Origin: Planctomycetales bacterium | GTDB lineage: Bacteria > Planctomycetota > Planctomycetia > Pirellulales > Thermoguttaceae | Length of the DNA: 6,126 nt | Assembly: GCA_007122045.1 (NCBI GenBank) | Contig: SKJM01000768.1 | Span: 1 to 6,126, forward strand | Direction: 5' to 3' | Shown here: in pieces, positions 1 to 5,719 of the stretch | Numbering within the stretch: the stretch's first letter is position 1 | Layout: the number at the start of each line of letters is the position of its first letter | The notes under the pieces: generated by a model | Databases searched by the model: none | Told to the model about the DNA's origin: nothing | The model's input: only the letters and a program-made list of their open reading frames with translations | Translations under genes and position numbers: made by a program

Positions 1-813
1 ATGGACTCGCACCACACGCAGCGCTACATCGCCTACAACGAGGAGGGCCGGGCCTACGCGCAGAACGAGGGCGACGTGCAGATCAACCCCGGCGGCCCGT
101 ACCCGATCGACTACGGCGCGCTCGTGCCCAAGGCCGACCAATGCACCAACCTGCTGGTGCCGGTGTGCGTGTCGTCGAGCCACATCGCCTTCGGCTCGAT
201 CCGCATGGAGCCGGTGTTCATGATCCTCGGCCAGAGCGCGGCCACCGCGGCGGTGCACGCCATCGAGGAGGAAGCCGACGTCCAGAAGGTCGACTTCGCC
301 CGGCTGCGCCGGCGGCTGGTCGACGACGGCCAGGTGCTCGAGTGGGGCGGCCCGCGCCGCGAGGCGCCCGCGGCCGTGTGGCCGACGGAACTCGACGGGG
401 TGGTGGTGGACGACCTGCAGGCCCGGTTCGAGGGCGAATGGCTTATCAGCAGCGCCGTCGGGCCGTTTGTCGGCAGCGGCTACCGGCACGACGACGCCAC
501 CGGCCAGGGGACGAAGCGGGCGCGGTTCGAAGCCGAGTTGGAGCCCGGCCGGTACGAAGTGCGCCTGGCCTACTCGGCCCACGACAACCGGGCCGGGAAC
601 GTTCCGGTGGTGGTATACCACGCCGGCGGCCGGGCGGACACAACGGTCAACCAGAAAGAGGCACCCCCGATCGACGGGCTGTTCATTTCCCTCGGCACGT
701 TCTCTTTTAGCGACGAGCCGGCCGCGGTCGAGATATCGAACCGGGGCGCCGATGGCCACGTCATCGCCGACGCCGTGCAATTCGTGCCGGTCCCGCCCGA
801 CGGGGCCAAATAG
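1..813 (+). CDS. FAD-dependent oxidoreductase with C-terminal golvesin-like domain (5' end missing)
   Basis: The reading frame is open from the first base to a TAG at 811-813. It gives 270 residues that start inside a protein, so the ATG at position 1 is very probably an internal Met. Residues 1-110 resemble the C-terminal part of the FAD-dependent oxidoreductases common in Planctomycetes and Bacteroidetes: an MDSHH segment, NEGDVQ (22-27), then a closing FAD-fold helix with GQSAATAA (77-84). The Rossmann GxGxxG would lie upstream of the window. After a linker, residues about 138-265 look like the golvesin C-terminal/xanthan-lyase-like beta domain, with EPGRYEVRLAYSAHDNRAGN (181-200), VNQKE (216-220), LGTFSF (231-236) and IADAVQFVP (255-263). 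Such domains are usually accessory modules on enzymes acting on polysaccharides or on surface proteins. The substrate cannot be read from this fragment. The family call is fairly secure and the precise reaction is unknown. Confidence 0.82.
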   Translation: MDSHHTQRYIAYNEEGRAYAQNEGDVQINPGGPYPIDYGALVPKADQCTNLLVPVCVSSSHIAFGSIRMEPVFMILGQSAATAAVHAIEEEADVQKVDFARLRRRLVDDGQVLEWGGPRREAPAAVWPTELDGVVVDDLQARFEGEWLISSAVGPFVGSGYRHDDATGQGTKRARFEAELEPGRYEVRLAYSAHDNRAGNVPVVVYHAGGRADTTVNQKEAPPIDGLFISLGTFSFSDEPAAVEISNRGADGHVIADAVQFVPVPPDGAK

Positions 814-816
814 TGG

Positions 817-845
817 GCCCGCGCCGCCGCGCCGGTTGCGCGGGC
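817..845 (+). terminator. GC-rich hairpin just after the oxidoreductase stop
   Basis: An 8-bp perfect stem, GCCCGCGC (817-824) with GCGCGGGC (838-845), encloses a 13-nt loop and begins 3 bases after the TAG. There is no T-tract after it, so it is not a classical intrinsic terminator. It could still end transcription or protect the 3' end. Confidence 0.4.
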
Positions 846-903
846 GCCCAAGGGGGCAGCGGCAAAACGAACGGGAGTCTGCACCCGAAACAGGAAGGCG
901 GGT

Positions 904-940
904 GGTAAGCGTTCACAGGGGGGACTGTCCCAGTTTTCGC
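904..940 (-). repeat. REP-like element, copy A (inverted relative to B and C)
   Basis: Read on the minus strand it runs GCGAAAACTGG, then a small palindrome GGGAC-T-GTCCC (921-931), then GTGAACGCTTACC. The same order, A-rich GAAAA tract, GGAC/GTCC core and GTGAACGSTTAC end, appears at 984-1050 and 3688-3730. The GTGAACGCTTACC end differs from the equivalent end of copy C at one base. No transposase is present in the window. Confidence 0.6.
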
Positions 941-983
941 GCCCCCCAAGAGCGCCAGACCTAGTAAGCGAGGGTTGCAGCCA

Positions 984-1050
984 CGAAAATGCGACTGTCC
1001 CCTTCGGCTGCCGCCGAGAAAACTGCCACGGTAGTTCCGTGAACGGTTAC
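984..1050 (+). repeat. REP-like element, copy B, with insertion
   Basis: It begins CGAAAATG, has the core GAC-T-GTCCCC (993-1001) and ends CCGTGAACGGTTAC (1037-1050). That 14-base end is identical to 3716-3729. About 30 bases lie between core and end that copy C lacks. They can fold into two small hairpins: TCGGC/GCCGA (1004-1017) and CACGG/CCGTG (1027-1041). The copy faces copy A across 43 bp, so the two form an inverted pair. Confidence 0.6.
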
Positions 1051-1150
1051 GACGGGTGTTTCGCAGCGTTGCGCGCGCGTAAGGTCTCGGCAACGGACGG
1101 CCGAGTAGAAGCGACAGGCCGGAAGCCTATCCCACGTTACCCCACTTCCG

Positions 1151-1155
1151 AGGAG
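1151..1155 (+). promoter_or_regulatory. Shine-Dalgarno AGGAG for the Gfo/Idh/MocA gene
   Basis: AGGAG lies 7 nt before the ATG at 1163. This fixes the start that also gives a complete twin-arginine signal peptide. A CTTCC just upstream (1145-1149) can pair with GGAAG at 1121-1125, which leaves the AGGAG free next to the stem. Confidence 0.85.
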
Positions 1156-1162
1156 ACCTTTC

Positions 1163-2575
1163 ATGACCAACAGCCATCAAAACAACCCATCGCGTCGCGA
1201 ATTTCTCAAGCATTCCGGCCGTGCCGCGGCGGTCACGGCCGTGGCGGCGGGCGCCGTGCCCCACGTTCACGCGGCCGAGGACAACACCCTGCAAGTGGCG
1301 CTGATCGGCTGCGGCTTTCGCGGGACCGGCGCGGCGGCCAATGCCCTGGCCGTGGAACGGGGGCCGATGAAACTCGTGGCCATGGCCGACGTGTTCCCGG
1401 GCCGCCTCGACACAAGCCTGCGGGGCCTGACGCGCGCGGTCCGGGCCCGGTACGACCGCCTCGCCCACGCCGGATACGAAAGCCAGATCGACGTGCCGGA
1501 GGAGCGGCGTTTCGGCGGGTTCGACGCCTACAAAAAGGCCATGGACTGCCTGAAGCCGGGCGACGTGGTCATCCTGGCCACCCCGCCGGCCTTCCGCTGC
1601 GTCCACCTGGCGTACGCCATCGAGAAGGGGCTGCACACCTTCATGGAAAAGCCGGTGACGGTCGACGGCCCCACCACTCGCAAAATGTACGAACTCGCGA
1701 AGCAGGCCGACCGGAAGCACCTCAAGGTGGCCGTGGGCCTGATGGTGCGCCACTGCCGGGGACGGCAAGCCCTGTACGAGCGCATTCGCGACGGCGAAAT
1801 CGGCGACATCATCGCGATGCGCGGTTATCGCATGAGCGGGGTGCCCGGGCGGTTCCTCTTCTCCCAGCTTCCGCGAGAGGGCGAAAGCGAGCTGCTGTAC
1901 CAGGTGCGCATGTTCATGGGTTTCCTGTGGGCGTCGGGCGGGGCCTTCAGCGACCTGTACATCCACCAGATCGACGAGCTTTCCTGGATGAAGGACGCCT
2001 GGCCCGTCTCGGCCCACGCGGTCGGCGGCCGGCACTATCGCGGCGACATGGTCGATCAGAACTTCGACACCTACTCGGCCGACTACACCTACCCCGACGG
2101 GACCCGGCTGTTCTTTCACGGCCGCCTGATGAACGGCTGCCACAACCAGTTCGACAGCTTTGCCCACGGTTCGAAGGGAACGGCCATTGTTTCAGCCTCG
2201 GCCCACGCGCCCGGCCGGGTACGCACGTTCTCCGACCAGGCCTTCTCGCGCGACAAGCAGATTTGGGCGTTCCCGCAGCCCGAGCCGCTCCCCTACCAGA
2301 TGCAATGGGAAGACTTGGTCGAGGCGATCCGCGACGACAAGCCGATGAACCAGACGGAGCGCGGCGCCCGGGCAAGCCTGGTGACGTCGATGGGCCGCAT
2401 GGCGGCGCACACGGGCCGGGTGATCACGTACGACGAGATGCTCAACTGCGAGCACGAGTTCGCGCCCGGCATCGAAAACTTCACCATGGACTCGCCCGCC
2501 CCCGTGCAGTTGAAGGACGGGCGGTACCCCGTCCCCATGCCGGGCATGGTGACGAACCAGGAGTATGCCACCTGA
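1163..2575 (+). CDS. Gfo/Idh/MocA family oxidoreductase with twin-arginine signal
   Basis: This encodes a 470-residue NAD(P)-dependent oxidoreductase of the Gfo/Idh/MocA family. Members typically oxidise or reduce sugars, inositols or related polyols. A Tat signal covers residues 1-37: SRREFLK (10-16), an Ala-rich hydrophobic stretch (21-32) and a likely cut after VHA (35-37). The Rossmann domain follows, with VALIGCGFRGTG (45-56), an acidic residue at the end of strand 2 in VAMAD (72-76), VVILATPP (135-142) and the family motif MEKPV (161-165), whose Lys163 is the usual catalytic lysine. The C-terminal beta-sheet domain has IHQIDELSW (267-275), where His268 and Asp271 match the usual active-site pair. 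The start is set by AGGAG at 1151. The Tat signal implies export of a folded, cofactor-loaded protein, as is common for this family in Planctomycetes. The substrate is unknown. It may share function with the preceding FAD enzyme, but a 349-bp gap separates them. Confidence 0.9.
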   Translation: MTNSHQNNPSRREFLKHSGRAAAVTAVAAGAVPHVHAAEDNTLQVALIGCGFRGTGAAANALAVERGPMKLVAMADVFPGRLDTSLRGLTRAVRARYDRLAHAGYESQIDVPEERRFGGFDAYKKAMDCLKPGDVVILATPPAFRCVHLAYAIEKGLHTFMEKPVTVDGPTTRKMYELAKQADRKHLKVAVGLMVRHCRGRQALYERIRDGEIGDIIAMRGYRMSGVPGRFLFSQLPREGESELLYQVRMFMGFLWASGGAFSDLYIHQIDELSWMKDAWPVSAHAVGGRHYRGDMVDQNFDTYSADYTYPDGTRLFFHGRLMNGCHNQFDSFAHGSKGTAIVSASAHAPGRVRTFSDQAFSRDKQIWAFPQPEPLPYQMQWEDLVEAIRDDKPMNQTERGARASLVTSMGRMAAHTGRVITYDEMLNCEHEFAPGIENFTMDSPAPVQLKDGRYPVPMPGMVTNQEYAT

Positions 2576-2632
2576 GGAAATTGGTGGGTTCCAATACCTC
2601 GTGTAAACGGGTTGGGCCAGCGGGGGAACGTG

Positions 2633-2652
2633 GCACCGGTTTCCTCCGGTGC
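2633..2652 (+). terminator. Hairpin between oxidoreductase and phosphoesterase
   Basis: A 7-bp perfect stem, GCACCGG (2633-2639) with CCGGTGC (2646-2652), closes a 6-nt loop TTTCCT. It lies 57 bases after the TGA and just before a candidate promoter for the next gene. No T-run follows directly. It is a plausible terminator or 3'-end structure that separates the two transcription units. Confidence 0.4.
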
Positions 2653-2655
2653 GCC

Positions 2656-2693
2656 CTGGCGTTCCGCGCATTTCCCGTTATACTGGCCATAAT
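2656..2693 (+). promoter_or_regulatory. Candidate promoter of the metallophosphoesterase gene
   Basis: TATACT (2679-2684, 5 of 6 to the sigma-70 -10) has a weak -35 CTGGCG (2656-2661, 3 of 6) at 17 bp. An overlapping second -10-like hexamer, CATAAT (2688-2693, 5 of 6), has no -35 at normal spacing. The AT-rich patch stands out in GC-rich surroundings and would give a leader of roughly 35-45 nt to the ATG at 2733. Confidence 0.4.
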
Positions 2694-2720
2694 TTCCAAC
2701 ATCCCCACTTCTATCGTAAG

Positions 2721-2725
2721 AGGAG
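2721..2725 (+). promoter_or_regulatory. Shine-Dalgarno AGGAG deciding the phosphoesterase start
   Basis: AGGAG is followed by 7 nt and then the ATG at 2733. An in-frame ATG at 2649 lies inside the 2633-2652 hairpin and would add 28 residues ahead of a clean signal peptide. The ribosome site and the signal peptide both favour 2733. Confidence 0.85.
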
Positions 2726-2732
2726 CCGTCCT

Positions 2733-3572
2733 ATGTTGTGTAAGTACCGGTCGTGCCTGATCGTATGCCTTGCAGCCGGTTTCCTGGCGGTGGCGCCGTC
2801 GCTCCGTGCCGAAGAGCCCGCCGGGGAGGGGGTGACCTGGTGGGTCGCCGGGGATCCTCACGTGGGCCACCGTTCCGAGGAATTTCAAGGGCAGCATCTT
2901 GCCAAGGCGGTGGCGGACGTGAACGACCTCGGCATTGCCGATCAAGCCATCATGCTCGGCGATCTCGTCGAAGACCGCGCAGCGTTCGGCGACGTATTCG
3001 TTCGCGAGATGAACAAGCTGAAGGTCGATTGGACGTACGTGCTCGGGAATCACGATTTCGACCGAACGACCGGCCGGCCGGTGCTGCCCCCTCGCTACGG
3101 GGCCTGGACCGTCAACGGGATTCGATTCATCGCCCTTTCCGACGAAGTGTCGGGCTCCAGCGACAGGGACCTGGTGATGAGCGCGGCGCAGGAAGAGTGG
3201 TTCTGGGAGGAACTGGCCACGCACCGGGGCACGGGGACCCCCATCTTCCTGTTTACCCACCAGCCCCACCCGGAATTCGCCAAGTGGCCCGAGCTGCGAG
3301 ACGTGCTCGACGAGTACAATCTCGTAGCGTGGTTCAGCGCCCACAAGCACCGATGGGATATTCGCGAGGATTCCGGCGCAGGGTTCATCCAGGTTAACAT
3401 CCATTCGATTGGCGGCGTGCGTGAGGACTACTTGAGCAGTTTTCTTCATTTGGAGCGGACGGGCGGCACGGTGAAAGCGACCGTCACCTTCCGCAATCAC
3501 GAAAAGCGCGAGTGGATTCAGGTGGACGGAAAGGATCGAATGACCTTCTCTGTCGATTTGGCGACTGATTGA
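2733..3572 (+). CDS. Secreted calcineurin-like metallophosphoesterase
   Basis: This encodes a 279-residue protein starting at the ATG served by AGGAG at 2721. Residues 1-26 form a Sec signal peptide: Lys/Arg near the N-terminus, a hydrophobic core of about residues 8-21 and a likely cut after LRA (24-26). The full two-metal phosphoesterase motif set is present in order: DPH (41-43), GDLVED (76-81), GNHD (105-108), a metal-ligand His in FTHQPH (His176), and AHKH (203-206), where the usual Gly of GHxH is Ala. The protein should therefore bind two metal ions and hydrolyse a phosphomono- or phosphodiester outside the cytoplasm. The substrate is not predictable. At under 300 residues it is a single catalytic domain with a short beta-rich C-terminus. 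It lies 157 bp after the Gfo/Idh/MocA gene and may have its own promoter. The family is secure and the specificity is open. Confidence 0.88.
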   Translation: MLCKYRSCLIVCLAAGFLAVAPSLRAEEPAGEGVTWWVAGDPHVGHRSEEFQGQHLAKAVADVNDLGIADQAIMLGDLVEDRAAFGDVFVREMNKLKVDWTYVLGNHDFDRTTGRPVLPPRYGAWTVNGIRFIALSDEVSGSSDRDLVMSAAQEEWFWEELATHRGTGTPIFLFTHQPHPEFAKWPELRDVLDEYNLVAWFSAHKHRWDIREDSGAGFIQVNIHSIGGVREDYLSSFLHLERTGGTVKATVTFRNHEKREWIQVDGKDRMTFSVDLATD

Positions 3573-3588
3573 CGAGCAGCGAAGTGCG

Positions 3589-3612
3589 GGGCGAAGCCGC
3601 GCGGAATCGCCC
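3589..3612 (+). terminator. Possible terminator hairpin after the phosphoesterase
   Basis: GGGCGA (3589-3594) pairs with TCGCCC (3607-3612). The loop contains the self-complementary CCGCGCGG (3597-3604). It lies 17 bases after the TGA, between convergent genes, and has no T-run. Its position makes a terminator plausible, but the structure alone is weak evidence. Confidence 0.3.
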
Positions 3613-3687
3613 TTCACGTGCTCAACCCAGGCGTGGGGCGGATGTCGGCCATTGACGATCCGCGGAACAACACACGGCGCGAGTTGG

Positions 3688-3730
3688 CCGAAAAATGGAC
3701 CAGTCCCCGGCCGGACCGTGAACGGTTACC
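3688..3730 (+). repeat. REP-like element, copy C
   Basis: The order is CCGAAAAATGG, a core GGAC-CA-GTCC (3697-3706), the palindrome CCGGCCGG (3707-3714) and CCGTGAACGGTTACC (3716-3730). It aligns along its whole length with the reverse complement of 904-940, and its final 14-base block is identical to 1037-1050. It sits in the gap between convergent genes, a typical place for REP-type elements. Confidence 0.6.
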
Positions 3731-3769
3731 ATCGGCCCGAAGCGTTGGCTTGCTCTGCCGCGGCCGCCG

Positions 3770-4699
3770 TTACGGCTGCGGGTCCCGCGCCATCAAGCGC
3801 AGCATGGCCTGGAATGAGAAGTTCGTCGTCAGCCGCCGGTCGAGTTCGGCAGCCCTGGCCCGAAGCGTCGCCTGGTCGACGCGCCGCGGCGAGGTCGCGC
3901 CGAGGACGATAATGTTGCCGAAATCCACGCGGAAGACATAGACGTGGGGGAACGCCTCCCGGATGGTTTGCAGGTCCTCGTTCAGGTCGTCATGGCGGTT
4001 GAGGTTGAAGGCGACCACGCCTCCCGGCGAAAGCCTGGCCTGGAGGTCCTTGTAGAAGTCGAGCGTCTTCACCTTCAGCGGCTTGCCGGTGGAGTCCGTG
4101 TCGGGCGAGGGCTTCAGGAACGTGTCGAGGTAGATCGCGTCGTAGCGCTCGCCGGTTTCCCGGACGTACCGGAAGGCGTCGTCGGTGACGACCCGCACAT
4201 TCTTCTCCGAGCGGATGCCGAAATGCTCCTCGGCAATGCGGATGACCACCGGATCGATTTCCACGGCGTCGACCTTCAGTTCGGGATGGTAATGGGAGAT
4301 GAAGTGGATCATCGCGCCGCCGCCCAATCCCAGCATCAGCACCCGCTCCTGAGCGGGTTTGACCAGGTAGGTGGCGAACATGACCTGCGTGTAGGGCACC
4401 TGCAAGTGGTGGGGGCGATTGAGATCGACGAGAGTTTGCAGCGCCTCGACGCCGTTATCGCGGACAAAGTGCAGCCCCAGCGCGTTGCCGTGACGGCGCA
4501 GACGGATGTGCGAGTAGTCAGACCGCACCTCCAGAACGAGCGGCGCGGGGCGGCTCCCTCTCCGGCGGGGTGACGCGCTGCCCGATCCCGCCTCGCCGGA
4601 ACGCCAGGCCGTCAGCGCCACGCCCAGCAGCGCGATGGCAATGCCCAGTACCAAGGCGAAACCGGCATACGACCGGAACGAAACGTGGGAACGACGCAT
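3770..4699 (-). CDS. Membrane-anchored spermidine-synthase-fold protein
   Basis: This is a 309-residue protein on the minus strand. One hydrophobic helix (about residues 12-32) is followed by a polar linker containing an RRR run. A beta-rich PABS-type N-domain (about 54-100) leads to VPYTQVMFATYL (101-112). The Rossmann-like nucleotide domain has VLMLGLGGGAM (120-130), VEIDP (146-150), TDDAF (162-166) and YDAIYLDTF (186-194). This arrangement matches the spermidine synthase/SAM-binding superfamily, especially the uncharacterised short synthase-like proteins. The classical GGGDGG loop is replaced by GLGGGAM and lacks its Asp, so aminopropyl transfer from decarboxylated SAM is doubtful. A methyltransferase or other SAM-type role is possible. 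I chose the ATG at 4699 because AGGAG lies 7 nt before it. The longer start at 4735 coincides with the predicted transcription start. The gene converges on the phosphoesterase and diverges from the pseudopilins. Confidence 0.82.
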   Translation of the reverse strand: MRRSHVSFRSYAGFALVLGIAIALLGVALTAWRSGEAGSGSASPRRRGSRPAPLVLEVRSDYSHIRLRRHGNALGLHFVRDNGVEALQTLVDLNRPHHLQVPYTQVMFATYLVKPAQERVLMLGLGGGAMIHFISHYHPELKVDAVEIDPVVIRIAEEHFGIRSEKNVRVVTDDAFRYVRETGERYDAIYLDTFLKPSPDTDSTGKPLKVKTLDFYKDLQARLSPGGVVAFNLNRHDDLNEDLQTIREAFPHVYVFRVDFGNIIVLGATSPRRVDQATLRARAAELDRRLTTNFSFQAMLRLMARDPQP

Positions 4700-4706
4700 G
4701 GAAAAG

Positions 4707-4711
4707 CTCCT
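4707..4711 (-). promoter_or_regulatory. Shine-Dalgarno AGGAG deciding the synthase-like start
   Basis: On the minus strand GGGAGGAGC precedes the ATG at 4699, with 7 nt between AGGAG and the start codon. This is the same spacing as in the other two complete single genes. It moves the start 36 bases downstream of the longest open frame. Confidence 0.85.
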
Positions 4712-4740
4712 CCCAATGGACCGCGTGAGTGTCACAATGT

Positions 4741-4769
4741 ATGGTATGTCACATCGCTCGGCCAGTCAA
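4741..4769 (-). promoter_or_regulatory. Sigma-70-type promoter of the synthase-like gene
   Basis: Read on the minus strand, TTGACT (4764-4769, 5 of 6 to the -35) is followed by 17 bp and TACCAT (4741-4746, 4 of 6 to the -10). Transcription would begin near 4733-4735 and leave a leader of about 35 nt before the ATG at 4699. This also argues against the upstream ATG at 4735, which would sit at the very 5' end of the message. Confidence 0.6.
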
Positions 4770-4815
4770 GCGTCCGGGGCGCCATAGGATGCGCTCAGAA
4801 ATAAACTGAACAAAT

Positions 4816-4876
4816 TGTAGTAGGCACACGCCGTGTGCCGTTCGCGAATTTCGGCACACGGCGTGTGCCTACTACA
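4816..4876. repeat. Perfect 25-bp inverted repeat with nested palindromes
   Basis: The arms 4816-4840 and 4852-4876 are exact reverse complements across an 11-nt spacer that starts with the palindrome TTCGCGAA (4841-4848). Each arm is itself a hairpin: GGCACAC-GCC-GTGTGCC (4823-4839) and GGCACAC-GGC-GTGTGCC (4853-4869). Pairing stops at the outer ends (T4815 against C4877). I see no exact target-site duplication, only the loosely similar flanks CAAATTG and GCAATTG. Candidates are a short non-autonomous mobile or REP/MITE-type unit, or a protein-binding site. Confidence 0.9.
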
Positions 4877-4894
4877 CTGCAATTGACCAACTTA

Positions 4895-4924
4895 TTGGTG
4901 AGCGCGCCCTTACCCCGATATGCT
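4895..4924 (+). promoter_or_regulatory. Weak candidate promoter for the pseudopilin operon
   Basis: TTGGTG (4895-4900) and TATGCT (4919-4924) are separated by 18 bp. Both are partial matches to sigma-70 boxes. The site would leave a leader of about 260 nt before the first pseudopilin. A second weak pair, TTGACT (5044-5049) and TAGGGT (5066-5071), is closer. Neither is strong. Confidence 0.25.
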
Positions 4925-5187
4925 GTAGCGGCGGGTGGGGGTGAACGAGGAACCATCGCCGGCCGGTAGCGCACCGACCACGGCTCCGGCGGGGCAAGCC
5001 CGCAGGTGGCCGTTTACTTGGGTATCACGTAGCCGGGCGGAACTTGACTCTGCCCGGCGCCAAGCTAGGGTTGCATGGACCTGCGCCTTGGGGAGGGGCG
5101 CCGGCCGCGGGTGCGACGGGGAAGCCGGATGCCTGAGGGGACCCTGCCGCGCCCCCTTGGCTTCATGACACGCAGGGTCGCATTTCG

Positions 5188-5718
5188 ATGTTCGAACCGA
5201 GCAACCGTCCTCGCCCCAAGACCACCGGCGGTTTCACCCTCGTGGAGGCCCTGGTGGCCATTTCCATCGCCGCGTTGGCCGGGAGCGTCCTCCTGCTGGG
5301 TGTCACCACGTCGCTGCAGAACACCGACGAGGCGCTGCGGCAGACGGTTGCCCTGGGCATGGCGCAGCAACTGCTCGACGAGGTGGTGGGCGCCGGTTCC
5401 CTCGAAGCAATCGACGAGTACGACGGGTTCCACGACGCCCCGCCCGCCGATTCTTGGGGCGTGCCCCTGGGAATGGAAGACGGCCATGGGGGCCTGCGGC
5501 ATCCGAACTTCCGCGCGGCTTCCGGCCTGCTGGATCACTACGCCCGCCACGTTCGCGTCGCCCCCGCCGCCCCGTCCGACTTGACGTCGCCGCTGTCGGC
5601 GGGCCAGACGAGCGACTACCGCCTGCTCGAGGTCCGCGTAACCTACACCGCGCCGAACCGCCCCGCCCGAGAACTAGTCCGAACAAAACGTGTGGTTGCC
5701 GATGTGCCGCCTTACTGA
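5188..5718 (+). CDS. Prepilin-type pseudopilin, GspI-like minor pilin
   Basis: This encodes a 176-residue type IV pilin-like protein. A short positively charged leader ends in GG, followed by FTLVEALVAISIAAL (16-30). Prepilin peptidase should cut between Gly15 and Phe16 and methylate the new N-terminus. Glu20 is the conserved +5 glutamate. The hydrophobic helix runs to about residue 39 and continues into a helical stretch with MAQQLLDEV (58-66), a pattern like type II secretion minor pseudopilins of the GspI type. The C-terminal part ends in beta-strand-like segments (143-172). The ATG at 5188 is the only standard start after an in-frame stop at 5134-5136. Upstream there is only a weak purine patch (CAGGG, 5173-5177), unlike the AGGAG of the other genes. 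The class is secure. GspI versus another minor pilin is inferred from the order and the helix motif. Confidence 0.85.
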   Translation: MFEPSNRPRPKTTGGFTLVEALVAISIAALAGSVLLLGVTTSLQNTDEALRQTVALGMAQQLLDEVVGAGSLEAIDEYDGFHDAPPADSWGVPLGMEDGHGGLRHPNFRAASGLLDHYARHVRVAPAAPSDLTSPLSAGQTSDYRLLEVRVTYTAPNRPARELVRTKRVVADVPPY

Positions 5719-5719
5719 T

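Larger units (their letters stand above)
814..1162. other. 349-bp intergenic region without a gene
   Basis: This spacer separates the FAD oxidoreductase from the Gfo/Idh/MocA gene. It holds the GC hairpin at 817-845, two inverted copies of a REP-like element (904-940 and 984-1050), and a 6-bp stem CTCGGC/GCCGAG at 1086-1105 within the probable leader of the next gene. I found no convincing -35/-10 pair. Short open frames here read as low-complexity Arg/Pro/Gly peptides and have no recognisable domain. Confidence 0.6.
4700..5187. other. 488-bp divergent intergenic region
   Basis: This spacer lies between the minus-strand synthase-like gene and the plus-strand pseudopilins. It contains the minus-strand promoter (4741-4769), the perfect inverted repeat (4816-4876), a possible plus-strand promoter (4895-4924) and a 7-bp stem GCCGGGC/GCCCGGC (5032-5058) with a 13-nt loop. 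An open frame at 4935-5168 gives 77 residues rich in Ala, Arg and Gly with no recognisable motif, and I do not call it a gene. The rest, 5060-5187, shows no clear signal. Confidence 0.6.

Noticed and set aside
904..1050. The repeated elements as a CRISPR array
   Set aside because: There are only two local copies, they are inverted relative to each other and unequal in length, and there is no regular spacer or cas gene.
1127..2167. A 346-residue minus-strand open frame opposite the oxidoreductase
   Set aside because: It has no recognisable domain, and the plus strand there encodes the complete Rossmann and EKP motifs.
1039..2760. A 573-residue plus-strand open frame overlapping the Gfo/Idh/MocA gene
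   Set aside because: It is Arg/Pro/Gly-rich with no recognisable domain, and it covers a clear, motif-complete gene in another frame. It is a by-product of high GC.
2481..3617. A 378-residue minus-strand open frame opposite the phosphoesterase
   Set aside because: It has no family motif, no ribosome site and no signal peptide. The opposite strand carries all five metallophosphoesterase motifs in order.
4816..4876. The inverted repeat as an ordinary intrinsic terminator
   Set aside because: It lies between divergent genes with no coding sequence ending near it, and no T-run follows either arm.
4935..5168. A 77-residue plus-strand open frame in the divergent spacer
   Set aside because: It has biased composition, no domain, and no convincing ribosome site. 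Open frames of this length are expected by chance at this GC content.
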